Under the pieces are notes generated by a model, which searched no databases, was not told the origin of the DNA, and worked only from the letters and a program-made list of their open reading frames with translations. From Geothermovivens sp964644845 (GTDB taxonomy: Bacteria > Zhuqueibacterota > Zhuqueibacteria > Oleimicrobiales > Geothermoviventaceae), in assembly GCA_964644845.1 (NCBI GenBank), contig CAZXXS010000097.1, positions 195,123 to 259,122 of the forward strand: DNA of 64,000 nucleotides, read 5' to 3'. Below, piece after piece: positions 63,974-64,000 of the stretch. The position numbers were made by a program, and so were the translations under genes. Position 1 is the stretch's first letter. Each line of letters opens with the position of its first letter.

Positions 63974-64000
63974 TGGCCGCTATTGGGTGCTTGGCACGGC

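Larger units (their letters stand above)
62464..64000. other. Repeat-rich region upstream of mlaE without genes
   Basis: No protein gene is supported in the last 1.5 kb. It holds the possible mla promoter, the second repeat island and a plus-strand promoter at the edge. No transposase or RAYT gene is present. Confidence 0.7.

Overview
The window reads as a chromosomal segment of a Gram-negative bacterium of the FCB superphylum. It is most like candidate phylum KSB1 or Calditrichota, but that placement is an inference from gene content, with no rRNA gene to test it. The clues are: several secreted proteins with a C-terminal FlgD-like/type IX sorting domain carrying NYPNPFNPTT; a PorV/PorQ-type outer-membrane protein; large TonB-dependent receptors with an N-terminal carboxypeptidase-regulatory-like domain; an Mla (MCE) lipid transporter; and a GcvPA/GcvPB-type (split) glycine decarboxylase. 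Starts were chosen by Shine-Dalgarno spacing (AAGGAGG-like motifs are strong here). Promoter-like sites of the TTGACY-N17-TANNNT type recur.

Layout. 0.2-2.3 kb: heat-shock operon groES-groEL behind a perfect CIRCE operator. 2.4-7.2 kb (minus): operon efp-accB-accC-gcvH-gcvPA from a near-consensus promoter. 7.4-14.6 kb (plus): mannose-related carbohydrate genes (GH2 beta-mannosidase, GH130 phosphorylase, GT4 glycosyltransferase fused to an alpha/alpha-toroid domain), with a small membrane protein on the other strand. 15-21.7 kb: cation diffusion facilitator, GH36-like lipoprotein, NAD(P)HX epimerase, phosphoglucose isomerase. 22.7-30.1 kb: four exported proteins of mostly unknown role, including a 1033-residue surface protein with seven regulatory-like repeats. 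30.2-31.1 kb: an island of palindromic repeats. 31.5-34.6 kb: tex and a small membrane protein.

34.8-50.2 kb (minus): a long probable operon with two tandem TonB-receptor/secreted-partner pairs, two lipoproteins, a PorV-like protein and a beta-propeller-like type IX cargo. 51-54.2 kb (plus): an outer-membrane barrel, then nagA-nagB for GlcNAc-6-phosphate catabolism.

54.4-58.9 kb (minus): the most unusual locus. A HybA-like 4Fe-4S protein and an NrfD/HybB-type quinone-interacting membrane protein are flanked by three GcvH-like proteins. All three lack the lipoyl-lysine, share a C-terminal DGG motif region, and one carries an N-terminal six-cysteine segment. No catalytic subunit is present. 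59.8-62.5 kb (minus): mlaE-mlaF-mlaD. 62.8-63.9 kb: a second island of the same palindromic repeats, ending in a strong promoter for a gene beyond the right edge.

The repeat islands share hairpins with different stems but a nearly constant 4-nt loop (TTCA/TTTA or the complement), and parts of them form a roughly 200-bp unit with inverted ends.
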